Positions 27,669 to 35,680 of a stretch of 64,000 nucleotides of DNA are shown in pieces; position 1 is the first letter of the stretch, and every line of letters begins with the position of its first letter. The notes under the pieces are model-generated. The model searched no databases and had not been told where the DNA came from. It worked only from the letters and a program-made list of their open reading frames with translations. The position numbers and the translations under genes are program-made. Source of the DNA: Proteiniphilum sp. UBA5384 (GTDB lineage: Bacteria; Bacteroidota; Bacteroidia; Bacteroidales; Dysgonomonadaceae); contig NZ_DHOS01000010.1 of the NCBI RefSeq assembly GCF_002410825.1, positions 40,270-104,269 on the forward strand. The letters run 5' to 3'.

Positions 27669-30437
27669 TTACATCATCCTGTAAACTCCTCCCAATGGTG
27701 CATTTTCAGGAGATGCACCTCCCTTGAATACATTGAAGCGGTAGGTGAAGTGGACCATAAAGTAACTGGTAAGCGAATTGGTGGTGGTATCACGAATGAA
27801 GTTTGACGATACACTTCTGTGGATATTGCTCCGCTGTTGCAGGATATCGTATATCTTTAACCGGATCATGCCATTTTTCTGTTTCAACAATGTTTTCTCC
27901 AAAGAAGCGTTCCATAGCACCTCATTCTGCTTAAAACCGGCATAATAACCTGAATTGGTGGCATATTGGATGTCATTCTGGATACTCAAATCGAAAGGCA
28001 GGCGAATGATACTATATGACGATGTGCCGTAGTTCATAAATTCCCTGTCTTGTTGCCCTTCAAGGCTATTTCTCACTTTGTTGTATGAGATGTTTCCGCG
28101 TAGAAATAAATTGAATTTATCTCCTTTATAATTGATACTCAGTGTTTCTGAAAAACTCATCTGCCGACTGATATTTTCTTCAAAATTGGAAAATCCGTTG
28201 TTTCTGGCATAGTTTCCGGATGTACTGCTTGAAAGAGAGAATTTTTTATTGATCACCGGTTGTGAAGCGATGAAATTGATATTGCCATTCCAATTTCCAT
28301 TCACATTCTTATAGGTGTTCTCTTTCTTTCCTGTTTCAGGATCGGTAAAACGGGCGGAAACGATGGAGTTGGTCGTATAATTGTAGGTGGAATTCAGCAT
28401 ATAAGTGCGACCAGTCTCAAATTGCATATTCTGAAATCTCAGATTGATGTTGTGATGGAAAGAGGGCTTTAGGTCGGGATTACCGTAAGTGATATTCAGC
28501 GGATTGGTGATATCTCTTACCGGTGAGAGTTGCTCTACCGATGGCTGCTGACTTCTTCCGTTGTACATGAACTGCATATTCTTCTGCGGTGACCACTTAT
28601 AGTTGAATAGCGCATTGGGTGAATAGTTGGTCACATTTTGACTGATATCGTTGATCAGTGAATCGCCTACAAAAGTTTTCCTTTTGGCATTGGAAGGATG
28701 TACATTAAATCCGATCGTATAGTCAAATTTTCCTTTGTCTGCACGGAAAGCGATTCCGACACTCTGGTTAGAAGCATTGTTTTTGTGGAACTTACTGTAT
28801 TGTTTGTCGAGAACGGTGTACGCTCCTTCCTCATCCCGTGTGCGGGTGTCTTTGTCCGATTCAGATGAATTTTGACTAAAGTTGTAGGTGAACTGGAGAA
28901 ATTTCTGTTTTCCTATCGGTTCCACATAAGAGATACGGCTCCCCCAGTTCAAGCTGTTGTTTTTGTGGGTAATACGCTGGTCGATGAAATCATCGTTGCC
29001 CATTTCCTGGTAATAGGTATTGGATCGGTTTATATCCTTATTGTCTGTATCGTTGACATGGCTGTTCAATACAATGGAGATACTTCTGCCTTTTTTCTTC
29101 AGACGGCGGCTGATATAGATTTCCCCACCGAAATTGTTCCCCTTTCCGTCGGAGGTATAGGTAGAGTTCCCATGGTTGATGGTACTCCCGTCTTGCCGGG
29201 TAGTGGCAAAATGATTGATCGTTTCTCTGTCACTCCCCTGAAACGATATGTTGGGACGGAACATGATCATCGTGGCAGAGTCGGGTTTCCATACGGCATG
29301 CAGATTAACATTCACGTTATCGTTGTAGGTGTCAGACCGGGCACTATCCGCTTCAAAGGTGTCTCCTTGCTTCAAAAAGTTTTGGGTGTAGGTCCTTGAA
29401 GTAGATTCAGTATGACTCCCACCGTAGAGTAGGCTACCGGAGATGTGAAATTTTTTAGAAGGTTCTTTAGTGAAACTGAATCCCGCACCTTCGGAAGAGG
29501 TGACGCCACCTCCTGCATTCCCCATTCCTCCCATTGCTGCGCCAACACCTATCCCCATATTGGTCCTGATCGCTATATCAGAAGGATTGGCAACACTATT
29601 GGTATTGTTCAATCCACCGAGAAAGGTCATCCGGTCCTGGTTTCTCATATAATTGACCATGGCATTGGTCTCATACCGTTCTTTGTTGCCATAACCGGCC
29701 GCGACATTTCCGAAAGCGCCCCCTTTTATTTCCGGTTTGACGGTAAGGTTCATCACCATCTCCTCCTTTCCGTCGTCAAATCCGGTCAGCTCTTCCGTTT
29801 CCGATTTCTTGTCAAACACTTGAATCTTGTCCACCATCTTGGCCGGTAGATTTTTGGAGGCTACTTGGGGGTTATCACTAAAAAACTCTTTCCCATCGAC
29901 CAGTATCTTTCTAATCACTTTCCCGTTTACCTTGATGGTACCGTCCATATCTATCTCCACGCCGGTCATCTGCTTCAGCAGGTCTTCAATGACCGCCATT
30001 TCGGTTACCCTGTATGCGCCGGTATTATATTCTAATGTGTCACCCTTTATCACGATCTCGGGAATCCTTGCGGTGACAATGGTTTCATCCAGCAGGATAG
30101 GGCTTTCGTGAAGGAAGATGGTATCCAGATTGACCGTTGGCGTTGCTTTTGTGACAGAGATGTTTTCAAACACGTCCTGATAACCCATAAAAGAAATCCG
30201 GGTTATATAGGTGCCGGATCCCACGGAGGCCGAAAAAGAGCCATCTTTCCCGGAAGACAATCCAATAACCAGCGTACTGTCTTTTTCGTGGAGGATACTC
30301 ACCGTGGCGGAAGGGATGGGGAGACGGCTCCCGGCATCAATGATTTTTCCTGTGATATTCCCTCTCTGTGATGATTGAGCCACCACGAATTGAAAACAAC
30401 TCAATATAAGTAGAGGAATGGATAGTCTTTTATTCAT
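27669..30437 (-). CDS. outer-membrane beta-barrel protein (TonB-receptor-like, OMP_b-brl_3 type)
   Basis: A 922-residue outer-membrane protein. Signal peptide (cleavage after VVAQ), a carboxypeptidase-regulatory-like domain (NITGKIIDAGSRLPIPSATVSIL), then a plug-like segment with the pattern typical of this family (VIKGDTLEYNTGAYRV, EDLLKQMTGVEIDMDGTIKVNGKVIRKILVDGKEFFSDNP), and a long barrel ending in MVHFTYRFNVFKGG. A glycine/methionine-rich loop (GIGVGAAMGGMGNAGGG) lies near residues 290-310. These proteins resemble TonB-dependent receptors but have no SusD partner. Exact substrate is unknown. The start codon is 1 nt after the stop of the upstream barrel gene, so the two are translationally linked. 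Confidence 0.93.
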   Translation of the reverse strand: MNKRLSIPLLILSCFQFVVAQSSQRGNITGKIIDAGSRLPIPSATVSILHEKDSTLVIGLSSGKDGSFSASVGSGTYITRISFMGYQDVFENISVTKATPTVNLDTIFLHESPILLDETIVTARIPEIVIKGDTLEYNTGAYRVTEMAVIEDLLKQMTGVEIDMDGTIKVNGKVIRKILVDGKEFFSDNPQVASKNLPAKMVDKIQVFDKKSETEELTGFDDGKEEMVMNLTVKPEIKGGAFGNVAAGYGNKERYETNAMVNYMRNQDRMTFLGGLNNTNSVANPSDIAIRTNMGIGVGAAMGGMGNAGGGVTSSEGAGFSFTKEPSKKFHISGSLLYGGSHTESTSRTYTQNFLKQGDTFEADSARSDTYNDNVNVNLHAVWKPDSATMIMFRPNISFQGSDRETINHFATTRQDGSTINHGNSTYTSDGKGNNFGGEIYISRRLKKKGRSISIVLNSHVNDTDNKDINRSNTYYQEMGNDDFIDQRITHKNNSLNWGSRISYVEPIGKQKFLQFTYNFSQNSSESDKDTRTRDEEGAYTVLDKQYSKFHKNNASNQSVGIAFRADKGKFDYTIGFNVHPSNAKRKTFVGDSLINDISQNVTNYSPNALFNYKWSPQKNMQFMYNGRSQQPSVEQLSPVRDITNPLNITYGNPDLKPSFHHNINLRFQNMQFETGRTYMLNSTYNYTTNSIVSARFTDPETGKKENTYKNVNGNWNGNINFIASQPVINKKFSLSSSTSGNYARNNGFSNFEENISRQMSFSETLSINYKGDKFNLFLRGNISYNKVRNSLEGQQDREFMNYGTSSYSIIRLPFDLSIQNDIQYATNSGYYAGFKQNEVLWNASLEKTLLKQKNGMIRLKIYDILQQRSNIHRSVSSNFIRDTTTNSLTSYFMVHFTYRFNVFKGGASPENAPLGGVYRMM

Positions 30438-30438
30438 T

Positions 30439-32856
30439 TTATTCTTCTGTCTTTATATCATCTATTATCGCCCCTTTTCTCACCTGTCTAATCGGTTTTA
30501 CCTTGAATGAGCCGACTCTCAGGCGCATCACTATTTCTAATGGCAACGTCCGTTTTTCAACAGTTTGATTCAGGATAAAATCGCTTGCATTTACGTGATA
30601 ATGAGTTTTTTTCTTAAAGTTAACAATATTAGGCAAAGACAAACTAACCTCCATACGATCCTTAAAAAATGATTGACTTCCACCTATAGAAACACTAAAC
30701 GGTGGAATTTTGGAACCACTGTATCCCGTATTATGAGTATATACATAATGTATTCCCATCGACACATTTAATTTGCTCTTAAAGATGTATCCCGGCATCA
30801 CTGAAGCCTTCAGATTGATCTTTTCAGATATTTCATTTTCCATTCCTGTTTTACTCTTACTATATGAAGCACTTAACATGGTATGAATTATAATTGGAGG
30901 CTTATAATAATGGGGAGATAAGCTTAAAGAGAATGACTCCGATTTCCCATAGTTTCTATAGCTCTGTACTATTACATCATCTTCCTCTTTAAACCAATAA
31001 GAACTTATTGCATTTCCTGAGTAAATATATGAAAGAGTTACGGGGAGTGATTTAACCATACCACCCAGACTAAATCTATGTAAAGTTTCTTTTCTAAGAC
31101 TTGGATTTCCTGTTACTATCAATTTGGGATTAGAATAGTTTCTATTAGAAGAAAGCATATTTAAATTCGGATTGTTTCGCATCATTAAATATCCCAGAGA
31201 TAATCTTGATACTACTTTTCCGGGAAAAAGCACAGAAAAATCAGCGCTTGGTATTAAATCCAATCCTGTTTCTGATATATACTCCTCATCGCCATTAAGA
31301 TCTCTTATGCGAGTTCCTTCTCCGTCATTGATGTAATCAGCTCTAAGTGATACAGATCCGCTATATCTTTTTTGGCTATATCTCAATACCGAATAGGCAT
31401 TTATCAAATGTCTTTTACGATCCATCAAAGTACTCCCTTGTGATTTTATCGGTTCTACTATGGAAAAATAGTCTGTAGATGTATAATAGTTTCGATAAAC
31501 ATAACTGGCACCGGTTTCAAGACGAAATGCCGATGATAACGGGTCATAATAATGGATTTGCAATGTTTGCTCATTAATCTTACTGTCATATTCTGTTGAA
31601 AAGGGTAAATCTGAGATATTATATACACCACTGACATCAGCTAAAGAAGTTGAAGAGACAGGTTTATAATTCTGATTAAAAGCAAGATTGAGTACCCGCT
31701 CTCTACCTGTGAAATCATACTGATAGTTTATTTCATAATTAATATTTACATTATTACTCTTTTGACGGGTTGCAACATGATACATCTCTGTATGGTTTTC
31801 CGCAATCCGGGTATTACTCATATTCTCATTGATTTTACCTTTCCCATTAGAATATATCATTTTCGCACTCAAAAAATGTTGTTTTCCAAGGTCGTAACTC
31901 ATCGTAAATGATCCTAATCCATTCTTAGCTGATTTCCTATTAAGATTTTCCTGCAACAAAGTAAATCCATCTTCTTGAAGCTGGACTTGTTCTAAAAACT
32001 GTTTTTGCTTAGGAGCTTTCACTCCCGAATATCCTCCACCAATATAAAAACGTATTTTTTCCAAGTTTCCCAATAAGCCTGTACCAACATGATGAGCACC
32101 GGAATTGGTATCTATATGTAGTTCCTCGTCTCCTACTACTCCCCAAAGTCTATTTTTAGTATCTGTTTCAATACTCAGCACATACTTATACCCCCCATAT
32201 CGTTGAGGTGGAGCCAACATCAATTTCACTTTACCAAAAGCTTTAGCAGGAATAGCTTTTAAAATTTGATCGAGATCCATTTCTGATGAAAACAGCGCAT
32301 CTTCTTTCCCGTTTCGAACAACTAAAAATTTAACTCCGGGCATTTCCACAAATAATTTATTGTCCGGAGTCCTGCCAACCATAGGCACTTTTTCTAATAT
32401 TTCATGCAGTGTAGCGTGTTCTCTGTCCGGATCCTGATCTAAATTATAAATTATCTCATCTACTGAGGTTTCCACCAAAGGTTTAATTATTATTTCGGCA
32501 AGTTCTACAGCTTGTTCGTTTAATGCTATTTCCTTCATGTCGATACCAAAGAGTTCTTTATCAATAACCACACTTTGAGCAGGAGTTATCAATTGTCTCC
32601 TTTTTTCATAACCAACAGCTGATATATTCACAAAAAAACTACCAAATGGCATATTTACTTTAAAGTTACCACTTTCGTCTGCCGCCAAAGTTTTTATGAC
32701 TTCGTCAGACGGGTATTGTTCAAAAGATATTGTTGCATACGCTATTCCTTTACTCGTCTTTGAATCTGTCACAATGCCTTGTACTTGAATTTGTTGCGCA
32801 CTTAATTGATAAGTTCCAATAAATACAAGTAAAATACACAATATTAATCTATTCAT
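30439..32856 (-). CDS. outer-membrane beta-barrel protein with carboxypeptidase-like domain
   Basis: An 805-residue protein: signal peptide (YQLSAQ), carboxypeptidase-like domain (IQVQGIVTDSKTSKGIAYATISFEQ), a plug-like part (YNLDQDPDREHATLHEILEKVPMVG...FLVVRNGKEDALFSSEMDLDQILKAIPAKAFGKVKLMLAPP) and a barrel. It is a distant relative of the 922-residue barrel encoded directly downstream, which starts 1 nt after its stop. Base composition is visibly more AT-rich than in the flanking SusCD loci. The IS remnant at 32867-33230 ends, with its target duplication, only a few bases upstream of the ATG, so the original ribosome-binding region has been replaced. Confidence 0.9.
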   Translation of the reverse strand: MNRLILCILLVFIGTYQLSAQQIQVQGIVTDSKTSKGIAYATISFEQYPSDEVIKTLAADESGNFKVNMPFGSFFVNISAVGYEKRRQLITPAQSVVIDKELFGIDMKEIALNEQAVELAEIIIKPLVETSVDEIIYNLDQDPDREHATLHEILEKVPMVGRTPDNKLFVEMPGVKFLVVRNGKEDALFSSEMDLDQILKAIPAKAFGKVKLMLAPPQRYGGYKYVLSIETDTKNRLWGVVGDEELHIDTNSGAHHVGTGLLGNLEKIRFYIGGGYSGVKAPKQKQFLEQVQLQEDGFTLLQENLNRKSAKNGLGSFTMSYDLGKQHFLSAKMIYSNGKGKINENMSNTRIAENHTEMYHVATRQKSNNVNINYEINYQYDFTGRERVLNLAFNQNYKPVSSTSLADVSGVYNISDLPFSTEYDSKINEQTLQIHYYDPLSSAFRLETGASYVYRNYYTSTDYFSIVEPIKSQGSTLMDRKRHLINAYSVLRYSQKRYSGSVSLRADYINDGEGTRIRDLNGDEEYISETGLDLIPSADFSVLFPGKVVSRLSLGYLMMRNNPNLNMLSSNRNYSNPKLIVTGNPSLRKETLHRFSLGGMVKSLPVTLSYIYSGNAISSYWFKEEDDVIVQSYRNYGKSESFSLSLSPHYYKPPIIIHTMLSASYSKSKTGMENEISEKINLKASVMPGYIFKSKLNVSMGIHYVYTHNTGYSGSKIPPFSVSIGGSQSFFKDRMEVSLSLPNIVNFKKKTHYHVNASDFILNQTVEKRTLPLEIVMRLRVGSFKVKPIRQVRKGAIIDDIKTEE

Positions 32857-32860
32857 TTTG

Positions 32861-32866
32861 CATTAA
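32861..32866. repeat. left target-site duplication of the IS remnant
   Basis: CATTAA at 32861-32866 is repeated as a direct copy at 33231-33236, on either side of the 364-bp element. Confidence 0.75.
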
Positions 32867-33230
32867 CAATAGTTCGTTATAAAAACTTAGTTTATTAAGC
32901 CGCAATTCTGCCCCAATGTCCAAGTTCGGTGATTATTTTTTTATTTTTCTTTGAGTTCGGGTTGATACCGAACCTGCAAATAAATCTATTAAGTAATAAT
33001 TCGTTGTTATACATTGTTTTATAATTTGACATTGAAAACGGTTCATCTTTTGATTCCCGTGTGCTCAACCATTCAAACCGGGCTAAATTGACAGCGGTCA
33101 ATGCGGCATTAAAATGAAAATTCAGCTTATTCTCACTGCGTGCCTGGCAAGTGGTCAAACCGCAGAACTGCTTGGCATCCAGATACAAAAATTCAATCAG
33201 ACATTTATTTTGTTTTATAACGAACCATTG
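32867..33230 (-). mobile_element. internally deleted insertion sequence (364 bp) with TIRs and target duplication
   Basis: The ends are 18-bp terminal inverted repeats with one mismatch: CAATAGTTCGTTATAAAA reading in from the left (32867-32884) and CAATGGTTCGTTATAAAA reading in from the right (33230-33213). Both are flanked by the direct repeat CATTAA (32861-32866 and 33231-33236), a 6-bp target-site duplication. Inside is only the C-terminal part of a DDE transposase. The element is therefore a non-autonomous, internally deleted derivative that moved or was deleted after insertion. It sits between the thioredoxin-fold lipoprotein gene and the barrel gene. IS family is not assigned with confidence; the transposase tail resembles IS4-type enzymes. 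Confidence 0.85.
32895..33230 (-). pseudogene. transposase fragment (C-terminal DDE part)
   Basis: About 111 codons in one frame: IEFLYLDAKQFCGLTTCQARSENKLNFHFNAALTAVNLAR, then a region ending FGINPNSKKNKKIITELGHWGRIAA. The DAKQ-F-G-L-T-x-CQAR...FHFN pattern and the terminal G-x-IAA are what I recall from the C-terminus of IS4-type DDE transposases in Bacteroidota. The N-terminal catalytic part is missing, so it is inactive. The only ATG of the frame lies in the flanking target duplication, so any start there is accidental. Confidence 0.8.
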
Positions 33231-33963
33231 CATTAAGGTTTAGGTTATTAATAAGGTTCTCATAAATATATGGAGATGAACCATGGTTGGCATGCCATGA
33301 AGCTCTCTTTTGAAAGTACTCTGTAGAGTCAACTCTCTCCTCTGTTAAATATATTAGTGAGAGCATATAGTTGTTAAAGAAATATGAGCCTTCTTTAAGT
33401 GATTGTCGCAGGTTTTCCTTTGCCTTAGCAAAATCTCTTTCTTTGATTGCGTAGATAGAATTTAGTGAGAAAGAAAACATCTTTGTGGTAGAGTTTATAT
33501 CTACAGTTGGCACCTTTACTTCAGCAATCGGTTGGTTATCATTTAAAACAGAATCAATTTGAGTTCTAAAAGATTTTCCTCCGGGCAATATTGAATGTAG
33601 TTGATCTCTTCCGTTGAAGAGATAAGATGTTGGGAATCCGGTTGTATATAGAGCCTGAGATATTATCTTCGCAGCACTGTTTTTAGCAATATCTAATTCA
33701 ATTTTCTCTATAGGTAAGTTTTTATATTTCTCGCTCTCTAATAATAGCGAACACATATCACATTCATCATAAATTAAAGTGAGCAGTGTGATGTTATCTG
33801 TATTATTTTTTATAGAGTCCAGAATGCCTAAATCATTTCTATCCAAACCCAATGATTTATCCACAAACGCCCATCTATCATCCTCGTTTTTAAACGTTTT
33901 AGTATTACTTATACAGCTTACGGATAATATTGACAAGATAAGATAATAGTATATTTTTTTCAT
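33205..33963 (-). CDS. thioredoxin-fold lipoprotein, 3' end altered by IS insertion
   Basis: A 252-residue lipoprotein (lipobox VSC at residue 17). It has a thioredoxin-like fold: LTLIYDECDMCSLLLES with a C-x-x-C pair, and the cis-proline region TTGFPTSYLFNGRDQ. The C-terminal 100 residues look helical, TPR-like (FAKAKENLRQSLKEGSYFFNNYMLSLIYLTEE). The last eight codons (AMVRYKTK plus stop) lie inside the IS remnant. Removing the IS and one target copy gives ...NLNLNAK with TGA overlapping the ATG of the downstream barrel. The protein is otherwise complete and probably still functional. It likely acts in the periplasm or at the surface in disulfide handling, perhaps for the cysteine-rich protein encoded upstream. 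Confidence 0.82.
   Translation of the reverse strand: MKKIYYYLILSILSVSCISNTKTFKNEDDRWAFVDKSLGLDRNDLGILDSIKNNTDNITLLTLIYDECDMCSLLLESEKYKNLPIEKIELDIAKNSAAKIISQALYTTGFPTSYLFNGRDQLHSILPGGKSFRTQIDSVLNDNQPIAEVKVPTVDINSTTKMFSFSLNSIYAIKERDFAKAKENLRQSLKEGSYFFNNYMLSLIYLTEERVDSTEYFQKRASWHANHGSSPYIYENLINNLNLNAMVRYKTK
33231..33236. repeat. right target-site duplication of the IS remnant
   Basis: CATTAA, the direct copy of 32861-32866. It falls inside the coding region of the thioredoxin-fold lipoprotein, marking where that gene was interrupted. Confidence 0.75.
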
Positions 33964-34084
33964 GTGTCGATTTTTTAATTAGTACTTTATCTAATAACGA
34001 TAGGCTCAGATTGAAATTTTATTTACTGAATTTAATTAGGTATTCTGATAAAATTATTTATTAAATATCCGTTTATCTACCTCT

Positions 34085-34179
34085 TCACCCAAATGGGTGA
34101 CATTCTCATAACCGTAGGCGATTTATTCGCATGCGGTAAATCAAGATTTACAAACTTCTGCTCGAAGTGGCGGCACTTC
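34085..34179. repeat. run of four consecutive short hairpins
   Basis: Four inverted repeats follow each other: TCACCC-AAAT-GGGTGA (34085-34100), ACCG-TAG-GCGA-TTTAT-TCGC-ATG-CGGT (34111-34137), GTAAATC-AA-GATTTAC (34136-34151, sharing two bases with the previous one), and GAAGTG-GCGG-CACTTC (34164-34179). With the strong hairpin at 34183-34214 this makes five structures in 130 nt. The block lies between the stop of the cysteine-rich gene remnant and the lipoprotein start, both on the minus strand. No convincing protein is encoded here. Confidence 0.6.
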
Positions 34180-34182
34180 TAT

Positions 34183-34214
34183 TTTTCTTCCCACCCGAAG
34201 TGGTGGGAAGAAAA
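34183..34214 (-). terminator. strong hairpin after the cysteine-rich gene (attenuator or terminator)
   Basis: Perfect 13-bp arms TTTTCTTCCCACC (34183-34195) and GGTGGGAAGAAAA (34202-34214) around a 6-nt loop. It begins 8 nt after the TAA of the small cysteine-rich frame on the minus strand. No T-run follows in that direction, so partial termination or mRNA stabilisation is as likely as full termination. Such an arrangement would give more peptide mRNA than mRNA for the genes downstream. Confidence 0.65.
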
Positions 34215-34222
34215 GGTACTCA

Positions 34223-34499
34223 TTAATAATTTCTCGTGCAGGGACAAGATTCAGAGGGGTAACTACATACTTCCCGCAGACAGTCAGCTACAAGTCCTCT
34301 TGGACAGCTCATTACTAAGTAACTATCACTTTCGTTCCAATACCAGCGATATTGATCTGGAACTATAACTCCTACACCCGCAATTGATTTAAATATGGTG
34401 CAAAAACTTTCTACCGTCTATGGCATTAACATTCCCTAAGAAAAATAACAAAATTAATACAGATGCCAGTCTAATTTTAAAAGTTGATTTCGTTTTCAT
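34223..34499 (-). pseudogene. small secreted cysteine-rich protein, frameshifted
   Basis: On the minus strand an ATG at 34499 opens a frame with a clear signal peptide (MKTKSTFKIRLASVLILLFF) that stops after 36 codons. In the +1 frame, from about 34413 on, 64 codons follow without a stop: TVESFCTIFKSIAG..., a WYW-N-E-S-D-S-Y segment, then MSCPRGLVADC, LREVC, SESCPC and TRNY before TAA at 34223. The cysteine spacing at the end is C-x7-C-x4-C-x6-C-x-C. One single-base indel near 34410-34420 would join the two halves into an export signal plus a cysteine-rich mature protein of about 65 residues. It is either a pseudogene or a sequencing error. The family is not recognised with certainty. Confidence 0.6.
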
Positions 34500-34728
34500 A
34501 CTTTTACAAATTTAAATGTTATAAACTAAATAATTAAAACTGAACCTATCGTTTTTTACAGTTGACTATTATTGTAAAAAATGCTTTAAATTAGGAGTCA
34601 AATTACCCTAAATATCAATACAAGCAAGATCCATCTATTTTTAATGCTGAATCTCTTTCATACGACTAAAACTTTTATTTTTAAGGGTGTCGTATGGAAC
34701 TTCCATTTAGTCATGGACTTGAGAGAAA
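34500..34728. other. AT-rich intergenic segment with an inverted repeat
   Basis: No coding frame was recognised. CATACGAC (34659-34666) and GTCGTATG (34689-34696) form perfect 8-bp arms around a 22-nt AT-rich loop, 33 nt after the stop of the aspartic protease gene. It may end the locus C transcript. The part near 34500-34560 probably holds the promoter of the small cysteine-rich gene, but no consensus box at a sensible distance was found. Confidence 0.5.
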
Positions 34729-35676
34729 TCATTTTAATGCTCGTTTCATATATAATTTTTCATTCCACAGATCAATGGTAAAGTTGTAATTTTTAATCAA
34801 TTGTATGCCGATGGATCCGGCAGCTCCGGCATCCCAATTGTCGTTGCCGGAGGAGGCTTGCAAGGCGATGGGTTTGTCGCTGAAGTGTATGCCTCCGAAA
34901 GAGAAATCGACCGCTTTCCCGTGATATACCGCGGTGACATGGCCCAAACTCGATAAGCTGGTTTGCGATTCGTATTTGAATCCACTCAGCAGAAGCCTGT
35001 TTTTCCGCACGAACGGGCTGAATACCACCACGTGGAATCCCGCCCCGGTGTCGAATACAAAATCGCCCGTAATGGCACCTTTTCCCAACAAGTCTAATTC
35101 CGAAGGTATCTTGATGATACCACCTGTATAGAGAATGGGGACAACCTCTTCCTCCTCGTCGGGCGTATAACTTCTCCTGTCGTATAAAAGAATCCGGGAT
35201 TGGAGAAAATCCACCTTTACAATAAATGCCTTGGCTAAGTTTAGTCCAATAATTCCGTCCTGGAGACCCATATCTTCAAATATCGCCATGTTCTGGCCGG
35301 GTAGCGACAAGGTATCGAGATGCACCGTGTTGCCCCCCGATATGGAGATATTGCGGCTGGTTCCCACGATGGAGGCATTCTGTTGGTGGCTGATGGTCAA
35401 TTCCAACGAATCGGCCAACGCTTGGGTTATCGCCATGCCGTCGGCTCCCGTATCAAAGAGGAAGCGCAGGGGGCGGTCGGATTCGTTCAGCGTCAGTGTT
35501 ACAATAATGGCGTCGTTTTCCATTTCAAATGGGATGACGACCCTCGGTACTGACGGATGAGCGATATCCGTTGAGGAGACAACGCTGTTTTGCGCGTTGT
35601 CCCCCACCGGATTTGCATATAATTGAAAAGTAGAGTAGGTAAGAATTATATACAAAATAGATTTAAGTACCTTCAT
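34729..35676 (-). CDS. retropepsin-like aspartic protease with two DTGA motifs
   Basis: A 315-residue exported protein with signal peptide (residues 1-21, TFQLYANP). Two aspartic-protease half-sites are visible: FDTGADGMAI (D75) and FDTGAGFHVV (D209), each preceded by a hydrophobic strand, and hydrophobic-glycine motifs GIIGLNLA and GSIGIQLI follow them. Single-chain two-motif architecture means it could form an active site without dimerising. This matches exported clan AA aspartyl proteases of Bacteroidota (Asp_protease_2 type). It starts 4 nt after the TlpA-like gene and is the last gene of locus C, suggesting processing of an imported or exported peptide. Confidence 0.9.
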   Translation of the reverse strand: MKVLKSILYIILTYSTFQLYANPVGDNAQNSVVSSTDIAHPSVPRVVIPFEMENDAIIVTLTLNESDRPLRFLFDTGADGMAITQALADSLELTISHQQNASIVGTSRNISISGGNTVHLDTLSLPGQNMAIFEDMGLQDGIIGLNLAKAFIVKVDFLQSRILLYDRRSYTPDEEEEVVPILYTGGIIKIPSELDLLGKGAITGDFVFDTGAGFHVVVFSPFVRKNRLLLSGFKYESQTSLSSLGHVTAVYHGKAVDFSFGGIHFSDKPIALQASSGNDNWDAGAAGSIGIQLIKNYNFTIDLWNEKLYMKRALK

Positions 35677-35680
35677 CGGC

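Noticed and set aside
34093..34368. Plus-strand frame of 91 codons
   Set aside because: It runs antisense through the hairpin block and the cysteine-rich gene; the protein has no recognisable feature.
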